This document shows, one piece after another, positions 54,392 through 62,999 of a stretch of 64,000 nucleotides of DNA. The notes under the pieces are model-generated. The model did no database searches. It saw only the letters and a list, made by a program, of their open reading frames with translations, and was not told the DNA's origin. Within the stretch, counting starts at the first letter, position 1. Each line of letters starts with the position of its first letter. Both the position numbers and the translations under genes were made by a program. The DNA is from Streptomyces phaeofaciens (GTDB lineage: Bacteria > Actinomycetota > Actinomycetes > Streptomycetales > Streptomycetaceae), in contig NZ_BMSA01000009.1 in assembly GCF_014648915.1 (NCBI RefSeq), positions 62,001-126,000 of the forward strand, written 5' to 3'.

Positions 54392-55267
54392 ATGACGTAC
54401 GTCGAGGACGAGCTGGCCGGCCAGCCCGAGTGCTGGACCCGGGCCGCGGCCGAAGCCGACCGGTACAAGGGGGAGTTGCCGTCGCCGGGCGAGCGGGTCG
54501 CGGTCGTCGGCTGCGGCACCTCCCTCTTCATGGCCCAGGCCGCCGCCGCCCTGCGCGAGGACGCGGGCCACGGCGAGACCGACGCCTTCGCCGCCTCCGC
54601 CTTCCCCCATGGACGCGCCTACGACCGGGTCGTCGCCCTCACCCGCTCGGGCACCACCACCGAGGTGCTCGACCTGCTCTCCCGGCTGCGCGGACGCACC
54701 CGTACGACCGCGATCACCGCCGACCCGCACACCCCGGTCGTGCGGGCCGCCGACCAGGTCGTGGTCCTCGCCTACGCCGACGAACGCTCCGTCGTGCAGA
54801 CGAGGTTCGCGACCACGGCGCTCACCCTGTTCCGCGCCCACGTCGGCCTGCACACGGACGCCGTCGTCACCGACGCCCGCACCGCGCTCACCGAGCCGCT
54901 GCCCGAAGGGCTCGTGGACTGCGGGCAGTTCACCTTCCTGGGACACGGCTGGAGCACCGGTCTGGCCAACGAGGCCGCGCTGAAGATGCGCGAGGCCGCC
55001 CTGGCCTGGACCGAGGCGTACCCCGCGATGGAGTACCGGCACGGCCCCCTCAGCATCAGCACCGCCGGCACGGCCACCTGGATGTTCGGCGAGGCTCCCG
55101 ACGGCCTGGCCGCGCAGGTGCGGGCCACCGGCGCGTGGTGGATCCCCGGCACGCTGGACCCGCTCGCCGAACTGGTCCGCGCCCAGCGGCTGGCCGTGGC
55201 CCTCGCCGCCGCCCGCGGCCTCGACCCGGACCGGCCCCGCCACCTCACCCGCTCGGTGATCCTCTGA
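54392..55267 (+). CDS. SIS domain sugar-phosphate isomerase/deaminase (AgaS-like)
   Basis: This cytosolic 291-residue protein has two SIS domains. The first holds VVGCGTSLFMAQAAAA and VVALTRSGTTTEVLDLLSRL (Ser/Thr of the sugar-phosphate pocket); the second FLGHGWSTGLANEAALKMRE with EYRHGPLSIS (His). This fits AgaS-type proteins that convert amino-sugar phosphates such as galactosamine-6-phosphate to ketohexose phosphates. Ribosome site GAGGGGTGAGG precedes ATG 54392. A class II aldolase follows after 20 bp, in agreement with an amino-sugar or tagatose-type pathway. Confidence 0.87.
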   Translation: MTYVEDELAGQPECWTRAAAEADRYKGELPSPGERVAVVGCGTSLFMAQAAAALREDAGHGETDAFAASAFPHGRAYDRVVALTRSGTTTEVLDLLSRLRGRTRTTAITADPHTPVVRAADQVVVLAYADERSVVQTRFATTALTLFRAHVGLHTDAVVTDARTALTEPLPEGLVDCGQFTFLGHGWSTGLANEAALKMREAALAWTEAYPAMEYRHGPLSISTAGTATWMFGEAPDGLAAQVRATGAWWIPGTLDPLAELVRAQRLAVALAAARGLDPDRPRHLTRSVIL

Positions 55268-55287
55268 CCGGTCCACCAGGAGCTGCC

Positions 55288-56124
55288 GTGCCCCTCACCA
55301 CCACCGGCGAACTGGTCGCCCGGGCCCGCGCGGCCCGCACCGCCGTCGCCGCCTTCAACATCATCACCCTGGAACACATCGAGGCGGTCGTCGCCGGTGC
55401 CGAGGCCGCCCGCGCGCCCGTCGTCCTCCAAGTCAGCGAGAACGCCGTCGCGTTCCGCGGCGGCCGGCTGCTGCCGCTGGCCCGCGCCGCCGCCGTCGCC
55501 GCCGAACACGCCGCCGTGCCCGTCGCGTTGCACCTCGACCACATCCACAGCGCGGCCCTGCTCGACCAGGCCGTGGACGCCGGATTCAGCTCTGTGATGT
55601 ACGACGCCTCCCGGCTGCCGTACGACGGAAATCTCGCGGCGATCCGGGCCGCCGTCGACCGGGCTCACGCCCAAGGACTGTGGACCGAGGCGGAGTTGGG
55701 GGAGATCGGGGGCAAGGGCGCCCATGCGCCCGGCGCCCGCACCGACCCCGCCGAGGCCTGCGCGTTCGTCGCGGACTCGGGTGTGGACGCGCTGGCCGTG
55801 GCCATCGGCAGCGTCCACGCGATGACCACCCGCACCGCGACCCTCGACCACGCGCTGCTCGGACGTCTCGCCGCGGCCCTCGACGTGCCGCTCGTCCTGC
55901 ACGGCTCCTCCGGAGTCCCGGACGACGAGCTGACCGCCGCCGTCACGGGCGGCATCACCAAGGTCAACGTCGGTACCGCCCTGAACCAGGCCATGACCGG
56001 CGCGATCCGGGAACACCTCACCAACCACCCGGAAGCGGTCGACTCCCGCACCTATCTGAGCGCGGCCCGGGAGGCGATGGCGCGGACCGTGGAGCGGATC
56101 ACCCGGCTGCTCAGTCCTTCCTGA
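55288..56124 (+). CDS. Class II fructose/tagatose-bisphosphate aldolase family
   Basis: This zinc-dependent aldolase has 278 residues. Metal His residues are in VALHLDHIHS and VLHGSSGVP, with EIGGKGAH-type active loop (AELGEIGGKGAHA) and TKVNVGTALNQAM as phosphate-binding end. It resembles GatY/KbaY-type enzymes that cleave tagatose- or fructose-1,6-bisphosphate. GTG 55288 has CAGGAG upstream. With the isomerase before it, it should process an amino sugar to triose phosphates; a kinase is not in the operon. Its last 14 bp overlap tail-to-tail with the methyltransferase. Confidence 0.9.
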   Translation: MPLTTTGELVARARAARTAVAAFNIITLEHIEAVVAGAEAARAPVVLQVSENAVAFRGGRLLPLARAAAVAAEHAAVPVALHLDHIHSAALLDQAVDAGFSSVMYDASRLPYDGNLAAIRAAVDRAHAQGLWTEAELGEIGGKGAHAPGARTDPAEACAFVADSGVDALAVAIGSVHAMTTRTATLDHALLGRLAAALDVPLVLHGSSGVPDDELTAAVTGGITKVNVGTALNQAMTGAIREHLTNHPEAVDSRTYLSAAREAMARTVERITRLLSPS

Positions 56125-57262
56125 CAGCCCGCAGGACCACGAACTTCCGGTCCCCGGAGACCAGTTCGCCGTTCCCGAACAGCCGCTTCAGCTTCACGTG
56201 GTAGCCGAGGTGACGGTTGCCCACCACCCACAGCTCGCCGCCCGGCCGCAGCACCCGCCGCGCCCCGCTGAACATCCGCCACGCCGTCGCGTCCGTCGTC
56301 GCCTGGTGCGAGTGGAACGGCGGGTTGTTCAGCACGACGTCCACACTGTCGTCCGGTACCCCGTCCAGCCCGTCACCGACCCGGAACTCGGCGTGCCCCG
56401 GCACCCCGTTGGCCTTGTACGTCGCCTCCGCCGAGGCCACCGCCTGGAACGACTCGTCCGTGAACAGCACCTCGGCCGCCGGGTTGGCCAGCGCCACCGC
56501 CGTACCGACGATCCCGTTGCCGCAGCCCAGGTCGACGACCCGGCGGGTGCCGCTGGTCGTCGGCAGGTGCTGGAGGAAGAACCGGGTGCCGATGTCGAGA
56601 CGGTCGGCGCAGAACACCCCCGCGTGGTTGACGACCGGACGTCCCGAGAGGGCGCGGCCGAGGTCGCCGGGCAGGTCGTAGGCGTACGGCCACGGGCTGG
56701 CGTGGCGCGGCCGCGACGGGTCCGGGGTGCAGTGGATCAGCCGGGCCTTCTGCTCGGCGAGCGAGGTCCGGGTCGGGCCGATGATCCGCTCGAACAGCCG
56801 CAGCGTCGAGGTGTGGATCTCCTTCACCATCCCGGTGCCGACCACGACCGTGCCCGGGTGCACGGCCGGCGCCAGCCGCAGCAGCTGGTCCTCCAGCAGG
56901 GCGAGGCTCTTCGGCACCCGCACCAGGAGCACGTCGATCCGCTCGGGCACCGGGTCCTGGGTGGTGAGCAGCCGGACCGAGCCGGGCTCGACGCCGGCCC
57001 GCGCGAGGTTGGCCCGGGTCGCCTCCTGCCCCAGCCAGGAGTCGGTGATCTGCGTCGGGCGGTACGCCGCGAGCGCCGTGACCAGCGCCCCCCAGCGGTC
57101 GCCGAGCACCACGACCGTGCCGGTCAGCGGGACGTCCTGCGCCGCCAGGTGTCTGAGCAGGTAGGAGTCGGAGGCGTCCCAGGCGCGCAGCCGGTCACGT
57201 GGATCCTCGGGGTGGCGGGCCAGCGAGACCTCGCCCCACGGCGTCGTCATACGGTCGTTCAT
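56111..57262 (-). CDS. RlmG/RsmC-like class I methyltransferase
   Basis: This is a 383-residue SAM-dependent N2-guanine methyltransferase-like protein. The C-terminal domain has VVDLGCGNGIVGTAVALANP (SAM motif I) and the catalytic VVLNNPPFHSHQATTD; the N-terminal half is a degenerate methyltransferase domain, as in RlmG and RsmC. It probably modifies rRNA, but the site cannot be assigned. Start ATG 57262; MTTPW four codons later is another possibility. It is convergent with the aldolase gene and divergent from AlkB. Confidence 0.88.
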   Translation of the reverse strand: MNDRMTTPWGEVSLARHPEDPRDRLRAWDASDSYLLRHLAAQDVPLTGTVVVLGDRWGALVTALAAYRPTQITDSWLGQEATRANLARAGVEPGSVRLLTTQDPVPERIDVLLVRVPKSLALLEDQLLRLAPAVHPGTVVVGTGMVKEIHTSTLRLFERIIGPTRTSLAEQKARLIHCTPDPSRPRHASPWPYAYDLPGDLGRALSGRPVVNHAGVFCADRLDIGTRFFLQHLPTTSGTRRVVDLGCGNGIVGTAVALANPAAEVLFTDESFQAVASAEATYKANGVPGHAEFRVGDGLDGVPDDSVDVVLNNPPFHSHQATTDATAWRMFSGARRVLRPGGELWVVGNRHLGYHVKLKRLFGNGELVSGDRKFVVLRAVRKD

Positions 57263-57317
57263 CGTGGGTCAAGGCTAGCCGAGCCGCAGCTCAGACCCGG
57301 TGGGGCAGGATGGTCCC

Positions 57318-58010
57318 ATGGACGGCGAACTGTTTCCCAGGGAACGCCTCCAGGTCGCGCCGGGCGCGGTGCACCTGCCCGACTGGCTGGACCCGGCGGA
57401 CCAGCGCGAGCTGCTCCGCTCCTGCCGGCAGTGGGCGCTCCCGCCGGCCGGACTGCGCACGGTCCGCACCCCCGGCGGCGGCACGATGACCGCCCGCCAG
57501 GTCTGCCTGGGCTGGCACTGGTACCCGTACGCCTACGCCCGCACGGTCGCGGACGGGGACGGCGCGCCGGTGAAGCCCTTCCCGAAGTCGCTGGGCGAAC
57601 TGGGGCGGCGGGCGGTCGCCGACGCGCTCGGCCCGGAAGCGCAGGCGGAAGCGCAGGCGCAGATGGAGATGCAGGAGACGCAGGCGTACGACATCGCGTT
57701 GATCAATTTCTATGACGGGGACGCGCGGATGGGTATGCACCGCGACGCCGACGAGCGCTCCGACGCGCCGGTGGTCTCCCTCAGCCTCGGCGACACCTGC
57801 GTCTTCCGCTTCGGCAACACCGAGACCCGCACCCGGCCCTGGACCGATGTGGAACTGCGCAGCGGCGACCTGTTCGTCTTCGGCGGGCCGTCCCGCCGGG
57901 CCTACCACGGAGTGCCCAGGGTGCTGCCCGGAACGGCCCCCGCCGCGCTGGGCCTCACGGGACGGCTGAACGTCACCTTGCGGGTCAGTGGCTTCCCCGA
58001 CGCCGGCTGA
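57318..58010 (+). CDS. AlkB-like 2-oxoglutarate/Fe(II) dioxygenase
   Basis: This is a DNA/RNA alkylation-repair dioxygenase of 230 residues. Iron ligands are in MGMHRDADERS (HxD) and RAYHGVPRV (His), and the oxoglutarate Arg is in RLNVTLRVSG; INFYDGDARMG and VVSLSLGDTCVFRFG are AlkB signatures. A low-complexity EAQAEAQAQMEMQETQ helix near residue 115 is an unusual insertion. ATG 57318 is 7 nt after CAGGAT. It should demethylate alkylated bases. Confidence 0.9.
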   Translation: MDGELFPRERLQVAPGAVHLPDWLDPADQRELLRSCRQWALPPAGLRTVRTPGGGTMTARQVCLGWHWYPYAYARTVADGDGAPVKPFPKSLGELGRRAVADALGPEAQAEAQAQMEMQETQAYDIALINFYDGDARMGMHRDADERSDAPVVSLSLGDTCVFRFGNTETRTRPWTDVELRSGDLFVFGGPSRRAYHGVPRVLPGTAPAALGLTGRLNVTLRVSGFPDAG

Positions 58011-58037
58011 GGAACGGATCATGGGAGACTCCCCCTC

Positions 58038-59282
58038 ATGAGCGGCAAGGCGGACCCCCGGCCGGCGGGGGAAGGGATCACCTCGAGAGCGCGGCTGGAC
58101 CGGGGGCGTGGTGCGCTCGGGCCCGCGCTGGAGCTGGTGCACACCGGGCGGGCGCCCACCCGGGCGGTGCTCACCGCCGAACTCGGTGTCACCCGGGCGA
58201 CGGCCGGCGCGGTCGCCGCCGAGCTGGAGGCACTGGGCCTGATCCGGGTCGACGCCCGGCCCGGCGCCGCCGCCGGCTCCCAGGGCCGCCCCTCGCACCG
58301 GCTGGACGTCGCCGAGGACGGGCCGGTCGCGCTGGCCGCCCAGGTGCACGCCGACGGGTTCCGGGCCGCGCTGGTCGGGCTCGGCGGGCGGATCGTCGCC
58401 ACCACCCCGAGCTGCGAGACCGTGGACGAAGACCCGGCGAAGGTGCTCGGCGCGGCCGTCGACGCCGGCGCGGAGCTGTTGCGGCGGACCGGGCGCCGGT
58501 GCGTGGGCGCCGGACTCGCCGTGCCGTCCGCCGTGGCCGAACCCGAGGGTCTGGCACTGAACCCGCTCCACCTGGCCTGGCCGGTGGGCGCGCGGGTGCG
58601 GGAAACCTTCGCCGGCTGCGTCCGGGACGCCGGGATCACCGGGCCCGCCTTCGCGGGCAACGACGTCAACCTCGCCGCCCTCGCCGAACACCGGCACGGC
58701 GCCGGACGCGGCGCCCGCGATCTGCTGTGCGTGGCCACCGGCCACCGGGGCGTCGGCGGCGCGCTCGTCCTCGACGGCCGGCTGCACACCGGCAGTTCGG
58801 GCCTCGCCCTCGAAGTCGGCCATCTCACCGTCAACCCCGAGGGCCGCCCCTGCCACTGCGGCAGCCGCGGCTGCCTCGACGTCGAGGCCGACCCGCTCGC
58901 CCTCCTCACCACGGCCGGACGCGACCCCGGCCCCGAGGGCTCCCTGCTTCAGCAGGCCAACGAACTGATCCGCGAGGAGTACGCCGACCCCGTCGTCCGC
59001 ACGGCCGCCGAGGCCCTGATCGACCGGCTCGGACTGGGTCTGGCCGGCCTGGTGAACATCCTCAACCCCGACCGGATCATCCTCGGCGGTCTGCACCGCA
59101 CCCTCCTGGACGCCGACCCCGACCGGCTGCGCGCCGTCGTCGCCGACCGCAGCCTGTGGGGCCGCAGCGGTGGGGTTCCGATCCTGGCCTGCTCCCTCGA
59201 CCACAACAGCCTGGTCGGCGCGGCCGAGGTGGCCTGGCAGCCGGTGCTGGACGATCCGCTGGCGGCGCTCGGTCAGGTCTGA
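58038..59282 (+). CDS. ROK family transcriptional regulator
   Basis: This sugar-sensing repressor has 414 residues with a winged helix first (TRAVLTAELGVTRATAGAVA, LEALGLIRVDARP), then the ROK sugar-binding fold: AFAGNDVNLAALAEHRHGAG, ATGHRGVGGALVLDG and the zinc site PCHCGSRGCLDVEA. It lacks the DIGGTK ATP loop of the kinases. It begins 27 bp after AlkB but is probably a separate unit. The aldolase/isomerase operon 2 kb upstream is a possible target. Start ATG 58038; ribosome site GGGAG is plausible. Confidence 0.9.
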   Translation: MSGKADPRPAGEGITSRARLDRGRGALGPALELVHTGRAPTRAVLTAELGVTRATAGAVAAELEALGLIRVDARPGAAAGSQGRPSHRLDVAEDGPVALAAQVHADGFRAALVGLGGRIVATTPSCETVDEDPAKVLGAAVDAGAELLRRTGRRCVGAGLAVPSAVAEPEGLALNPLHLAWPVGARVRETFAGCVRDAGITGPAFAGNDVNLAALAEHRHGAGRGARDLLCVATGHRGVGGALVLDGRLHTGSSGLALEVGHLTVNPEGRPCHCGSRGCLDVEADPLALLTTAGRDPGPEGSLLQQANELIREEYADPVVRTAAEALIDRLGLGLAGLVNILNPDRIILGGLHRTLLDADPDRLRAVVADRSLWGRSGGVPILACSLDHNSLVGAAEVAWQPVLDDPLAALGQV

Positions 59283-59490
59283 GGGCACTGGGGGGGGGAA
59301 CCCGGCCCGGCCCACCGACCGGCTGTCCGCCCGCGCTGACCGTGACGCCCGCGCTGACCGCGATCGGCACCGTGCGGCCGGTCGGCGAGGCCGTCGGCAC
59401 GGCCGTACCGGCACCGACCACCGCCGCGTACCGGATCCGCATGGTCCACCCCCGCGACAGAACCTCTCCCCGGACCCTTGCCCCCTCCGA

Positions 59491-60447
59491 CTACCAGCCG
59501 CGTGCCGCCGCCGACAGCCGCTCGCGGACCCTCAGCACATCGGGATTGGCGTCGGCGCCCGGGCGCTGGACGAGGAACAGGGTGTTGAGCGGCGGCTCCT
59601 CGGGCGCGTGCAGCCGGGCGAGCCGGCCCGTGTCCAGGTACTCCTGGCACAGCGAGTGCGGCAGGACGCTGTAGCCGGCGCCCGCGTTGACGGCGGACAG
59701 CACCGCGTAGAGGTTCGGCACGGTGACCGCGGCCCGCGCGGTGAGCTGTTTGCCGAAGACGTTGCGCCAGTAGCGGCGGGCGATCGGCAGGTCCTCGGCG
59801 TAGGTGACCAGCGGGACGTCCCGCAGCGCGGCGCACAGGTCACCGGCCTCCGGATGCGCGGCCACCCGTCGTGCCCAGGCGGGGGAGGCGACCAGGACGT
59901 ACTCCTCGTCGGCCAGCGGCGCCGACTCCAGGGCACGGCCGCGCGGCCGCCGGGTGGCGATCACCAGGTCGTGCCGCCCGCCCCGCAGCTCCTCCAGGAG
60001 CGGCTCGGTCAGCCCCTGGGTGACCCGCAGCTCCAGCCCCTCGGCGACCAGCGGGGCCAGCGCGGGCAGCACCCGCACGCACAGCAGCTCCGACGGCCCC
60101 GCCAGATGCACCGGCGCGGTCTGCCCGGACAGCGGACCGCCGCCCTCCAGCGCGGCCAGCGCGTCGAGGGGCCCGGCGACCTGGCCCGCGAGCTCGTGCG
60201 CGGGCGGGGTGGGCTCCACGCCCCGGGGCAGCCGGGTGAACAGCTCGCGCCCGGTCTGCTGCTCCAGGGTGCGGATCTGTGCCGTCACCGTGGGCTGCGA
60301 CAGCCCCAGCTGCGGGGCGGCCGCCGTGAAGGAGCCCGAGCGGTACACGGCCAGGAAGGTGCGCAGCAGGTTGAGGTCGGCGCGGGCCGGGAGCTGCCGG
60401 CCGGGGTCGGCCAGAAGTGCGGCGAGCTCCGGGGTCCGGTTCTTCAT
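59491..60447 (-). CDS. LysR family regulator
   Basis: This 318-residue activator-type regulator has the LysR helix-turn-helix DLNLLRTFLAVYRSGSFTAA with LGLSQPTVTAQIRTLEQQTG, and a periplasmic-binding-like sensor. It is divergent from a START-domain gene and the dehydrogenase behind it, with two ATYGG-N4-CCGAT boxes between. The start ATG 60447 lies 7 nt after TACGCT, so the mRNA seems leaderless. The 208-bp gap after its stop holds a G9 run (59290-59298) and GC-rich sequence. Confidence 0.9.
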   Translation of the reverse strand: MKNRTPELAALLADPGRQLPARADLNLLRTFLAVYRSGSFTAAAPQLGLSQPTVTAQIRTLEQQTGRELFTRLPRGVEPTPPAHELAGQVAGPLDALAALEGGGPLSGQTAPVHLAGPSELLCVRVLPALAPLVAEGLELRVTQGLTEPLLEELRGGRHDLVIATRRPRGRALESAPLADEEYVLVASPAWARRVAAHPEAGDLCAALRDVPLVTYAEDLPIARRYWRNVFGKQLTARAAVTVPNLYAVLSAVNAGAGYSVLPHSLCQEYLDTGRLARLHAPEEPPLNTLFLVQRPGADANPDVLRVRERLSAAARGW

Positions 60448-60471
60448 GCCCACCAGCGTAGACGCCCGCCC

Positions 60472-60519
60472 CATCGGAGTCCCGATGGCAGGCATTGCCC
60501 CAACTATTGGTTTCCCGAT
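60472..60519. promoter_or_regulatory. Two ATYGG-N4-CCGAT boxes, 33 bp apart
   Basis: ATCGG-AGTC-CCGAT (60473-60486) and ATTGG-TTTC-CCGAT (60506-60519) are palindromic half-site pairs with the same spacing and orientation, three helical turns apart, between the LysR and START-domain genes. Confidence 0.6.
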
Positions 60520-60590
60520 GAAAGCCGCGCGTACGGTCGAAGACGTCCACGGCCCCGCCGCACGGACCGCTCCCTCCGAAAGGCACCCCG

Positions 60591-61106
60591 ATGACCACGC
60601 AGAACGCGATCGAATGGCCCGAGAAGTACCTGCCCGGCACCGGCGACAACTTCGTCTCCAACGAGGTGATCGTCCAGGGCCCGACCGCGGCCGCCGTCTG
60701 GCACCACCTGACCGACACCTCCGAGTGGGAGGGCTACTACGACAACGTCGCCGACATCTCCTTCCCGCAGGGCGGCGGACCCGAGCTGAAGGACGGCCTG
60801 GTGTTCAGCTTCGGCACGTTCGGCTTCCCGCCCCTGGACGCGCGCGTCGTCCGCTTCCAGGCCCCCGCCGAGGGCGTCCCCGGCCGGCTGTCCTGGACCG
60901 CGCGGCAGGACGGCACCCCCGAGGAGCGCCTCGACGTGCTGCACGCCTGGCTGGTCGAGGACCTGCCCGGCGGCCGGGTCCGCATCCTGACCCAGGAGAC
61001 ACAGATCGGGCAGCCTGCCGCCGCACTGGCCGCCGAGCGTCCGAACCCCATGCTCAACGGCCACCAGGCCTGGCTGGACGGCCTCGTGCGCGCCGCGGCG
61101 CAGTAG
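60591..61106 (+). CDS. SRPBCC/START-like domain protein
   Basis: This 171-residue protein is of the SRPBCC (polyketide cyclase/START-like) type: VIVQGPTAAAVWHHLTDTSE, WEGYYDNVADISFPQ, a beta-rich centre and a long C-terminal helix ending ANPMLNGHQAW-like (RPNPMLNGHQAWLDGLVRAA). It binds hydrophobic ligands; the role is unknown. It is the first gene divergent from LysR and lies 9 bp before the dehydrogenase, an operon. Confidence 0.85.
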   Translation: MTTQNAIEWPEKYLPGTGDNFVSNEVIVQGPTAAAVWHHLTDTSEWEGYYDNVADISFPQGGGPELKDGLVFSFGTFGFPPLDARVVRFQAPAEGVPGRLSWTARQDGTPEERLDVLHAWLVEDLPGGRVRILTQETQIGQPAAALAAERPNPMLNGHQAWLDGLVRAAAQ

Positions 61107-61115
61107 GTTGACATC

Positions 61116-62000
61116 ATGACCGACAAGACCACTGTGAGTGTCCTGGGAACCGGCATCATGGGCGCGGCGATGGCCCGCAGCCTCGCCCGCGCCGGACACA
61201 CCGTCCGCGCCTGGAACCGCACCCGCGCCAAGGCCGAGCCGCTGACGGCCGACGGCATCGAGGTCGTCGGCACGCCCGCCGAGGCCGTGCGGGACGCGGA
61301 CGTGGTCCTGACCATGCTCCACGACGGCCCCGCCGCACTGGAGGTCATGCGCGAGGCCGCACCCGCCCTGCGCCGGGGTGCCGTCTGGGCGCAGTCCACG
61401 ACCGCCGGGATCGAGGCGATCACCGGCCTGGCCGCCTTCGCGGGCGAGCACGGCCTGGTGTTCTTCGACGCGCCCGTGCTGGGCACCCGCCAGCCCGCCG
61501 AGGCCGGTCAGCTGACGGTCCTGGCGGCCGGCCCGGCCGCGCACCGGGACGCGGTGGCGCCCGTCTTCGACGCGGTGGGCGCCCGCACGGTGTGGACCGG
61601 CGAGGACGGCGGCGCGGGCAGCGCGACCCGGCTGAAGCTGGTGGCCAACAGCTGGGTCCTCGCGGCCACCGCCGCGGCCGGTGAGGTGCTCGCCCTGTCG
61701 CAGGCCCTGGGCGTCGACCCGGAGGCGTTCTTCGGGCTGATCGCCGGCGGCCCGCTCGACATGGGCTATCTGCGCGCCAAGACGGGCCTGGTGCTCGACG
61801 AGCGGTTGTCGCCCGCTCAGTTCGCCGTGACGACGGCGGCCAAGGACGCCCGGCTCATCGTCGAGGCCGGCCGGGCGAACGGCGTCCGCCTCGATGTGGC
61901 GGCCGCGACCGCCGACCGTATGGAGCGCGCCGCCGCGCAGGGCCACGGCGACGAGGACATGGCCGCCGCCTACTTCGCCAGCTTCGACGAGAAGGCCTGA
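61116..62000 (+). CDS. NAD(P)-dependent beta-hydroxyacid dehydrogenase family protein
   Basis: This 294-residue dehydrogenase is of the 3-hydroxyisobutyrate/6-phosphogluconate-like family. The N-terminal Rossmann fold has SVLGTGIMGAAMARSLARAG, with DAPVLGTRQPAEAGQLTVLA as substrate-binding motif and the catalytic Lys in GSATRLKLVANSW. It probably oxidises a 2- or 3-hydroxy acid, or reduces an aldehyde or succinic semialdehyde. It follows the START-domain gene by 9 bp under LysR control. Confidence 0.9.
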   Translation: MTDKTTVSVLGTGIMGAAMARSLARAGHTVRAWNRTRAKAEPLTADGIEVVGTPAEAVRDADVVLTMLHDGPAALEVMREAAPALRRGAVWAQSTTAGIEAITGLAAFAGEHGLVFFDAPVLGTRQPAEAGQLTVLAAGPAAHRDAVAPVFDAVGARTVWTGEDGGAGSATRLKLVANSWVLAATAAAGEVLALSQALGVDPEAFFGLIAGGPLDMGYLRAKTGLVLDERLSPAQFAVTTAAKDARLIVEAGRANGVRLDVAAATADRMERAAAQGHGDEDMAAAYFASFDEKA

Positions 62001-62026
62001 CGCGCACCGGCCGGTCGGCCGGGTGG

Positions 62027-62053
62027 CCGCGCCGTCAGTCCGGGACGGCGCGG
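62027..62053. terminator. Hairpin between dehydrogenase and DUF1272 genes
   Basis: CCGCGCCGTC (62027-62036) pairs with GACGGCGCGG (62044-62053), 7-nt loop; it overlaps the DUF1272 stop and could end both convergent transcripts. Confidence 0.65.
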
Positions 62054-62220
62054 CGCGGCCTGGCGACCAGCTCGCCCCCGCAGTTGGGGCAGACGCCCCG
62101 CATCTGCGCGCCGCACGGCACGCAGAACGTGCACTCGTAGGAGCAGATTAGGGCCGGTGCCCCGGGCGGCAGCGCGGCGGTCGTGCAGCGCTCGCAGCGG
62201 TCGCGCATCTCCAGGGCCAT
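62035..62220 (-). CDS. DUF1272 zinc-ribbon protein
   Basis: This 61-residue protein has the full DUF1272 pattern: MALEMRDRCERC, ICSYECTFCVPCGAQM and GVCPNCGGELVARP. Eight Cys form a double zinc ribbon. Function is unknown. ATG 62220 is preceded by GAGGAGC. Its codon for Leu in PALICS is CTA, rare in this genome. Confidence 0.88.
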   Translation of the reverse strand: MALEMRDRCERCTTAALPPGAPALICSYECTFCVPCGAQMRGVCPNCGGELVARPRRAVPD

Positions 62221-62404
62221 CGCGTCCAGCTCCTCGTGCGTGGGGTGACCTGACGCGTCCCATCCTCGGCGCGCCCCGCTCGCACGGCAGTGCCGCGCCG
62301 GGACAGAACCCGACACGATCGGGCCACCCCCGGCCGGGGGGCCGGGGCGCCCGATCGGACACGACCCCAGGCCGGTACGTCCCCGAGCGCGGTCCGCACG
62401 GCCG

Positions 62405-62989
62405 TCACCCCTGAGGGCCCCCGGGGAGGGCGCCCCGCCCCGGCGCGGACAGGTGCAGGACCTGGAACAGGTCGCCGTCCGCCTTCGGCGTGGCGTGCTC
62501 CCACAGCGAGAAGTGCACGGTCTCCCAGCGGCTGGTGTCCACGGCCGCCGCGGCGAGCACCGCGCCGTCCTCCCGCGCCAGCCGCCCGGCCTCCGCCACC
62601 GCCTCCCGCGCCACCTCGGACAGCACCACCCCGTCCGGCACCGGCCGGCGCCGCCGTACGGCGAACCGGGCGGGCGCACCCGTGGCCACGCCCTCGTGGT
62701 GGGCCAGCCCGGTCCACTGCCGGACCACCGGGCGCCCGAAGTCGTCGCTCAGCCCCTGGAACGGGCCTCCCCAGAGGAAGGCGTTCATGCCCTCCACGGT
62801 GTTCCACAGGTAGAACGGCGCGTACTGGTTCACCGGCGAGCCGTGCACCCCGCGCTCACGCACCAGGTACGCCTTGATCCCGAGGCCCTCCCAGTCGTCC
62901 AGCAGATGCCCGACACGGGCCACGCGCGCGCGGACGACGCCCATGTCGTAGTCGGCGGGCAGCGTCAACTCGTACTGCATGGCATGCAT
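62405..62989 (-). CDS. DUF4865 family protein
   Basis: This 194-residue cytosolic protein fits DUF4865: MQYELTLPADYDMGVVRARV, GLGIKAYLVRERGVHGSPVN, YAPFYLWNTVEGMNAFLWGG and WETVHFSLWEHATPKADGDL. The two halves look like dimeric alpha/beta-barrel repeats, as in monooxygenases of the ABM type (inferred). It starts 11 bp after the TetR stop, and the TetR stop overlaps its AGGAGG ribosome site, so both are one operon. Confidence 0.87.
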   Translation of the reverse strand: MHAMQYELTLPADYDMGVVRARVARVGHLLDDWEGLGIKAYLVRERGVHGSPVNQYAPFYLWNTVEGMNAFLWGGPFQGLSDDFGRPVVRQWTGLAHHEGVATGAPARFAVRRRRPVPDGVVLSEVAREAVAEAGRLAREDGAVLAAAAVDTSRWETVHFSLWEHATPKADGDLFQVLHLSAPGRGALPGGPQG

Positions 62990-62999
62990 GTCGGGCCTC

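Noticed and set aside
59290..59298. G9 run after the ROK gene as a phase-variation switch
   Set aside because: It lies after the stop codon in noncoding sequence and cannot change a reading frame; sequencing error is also possible.
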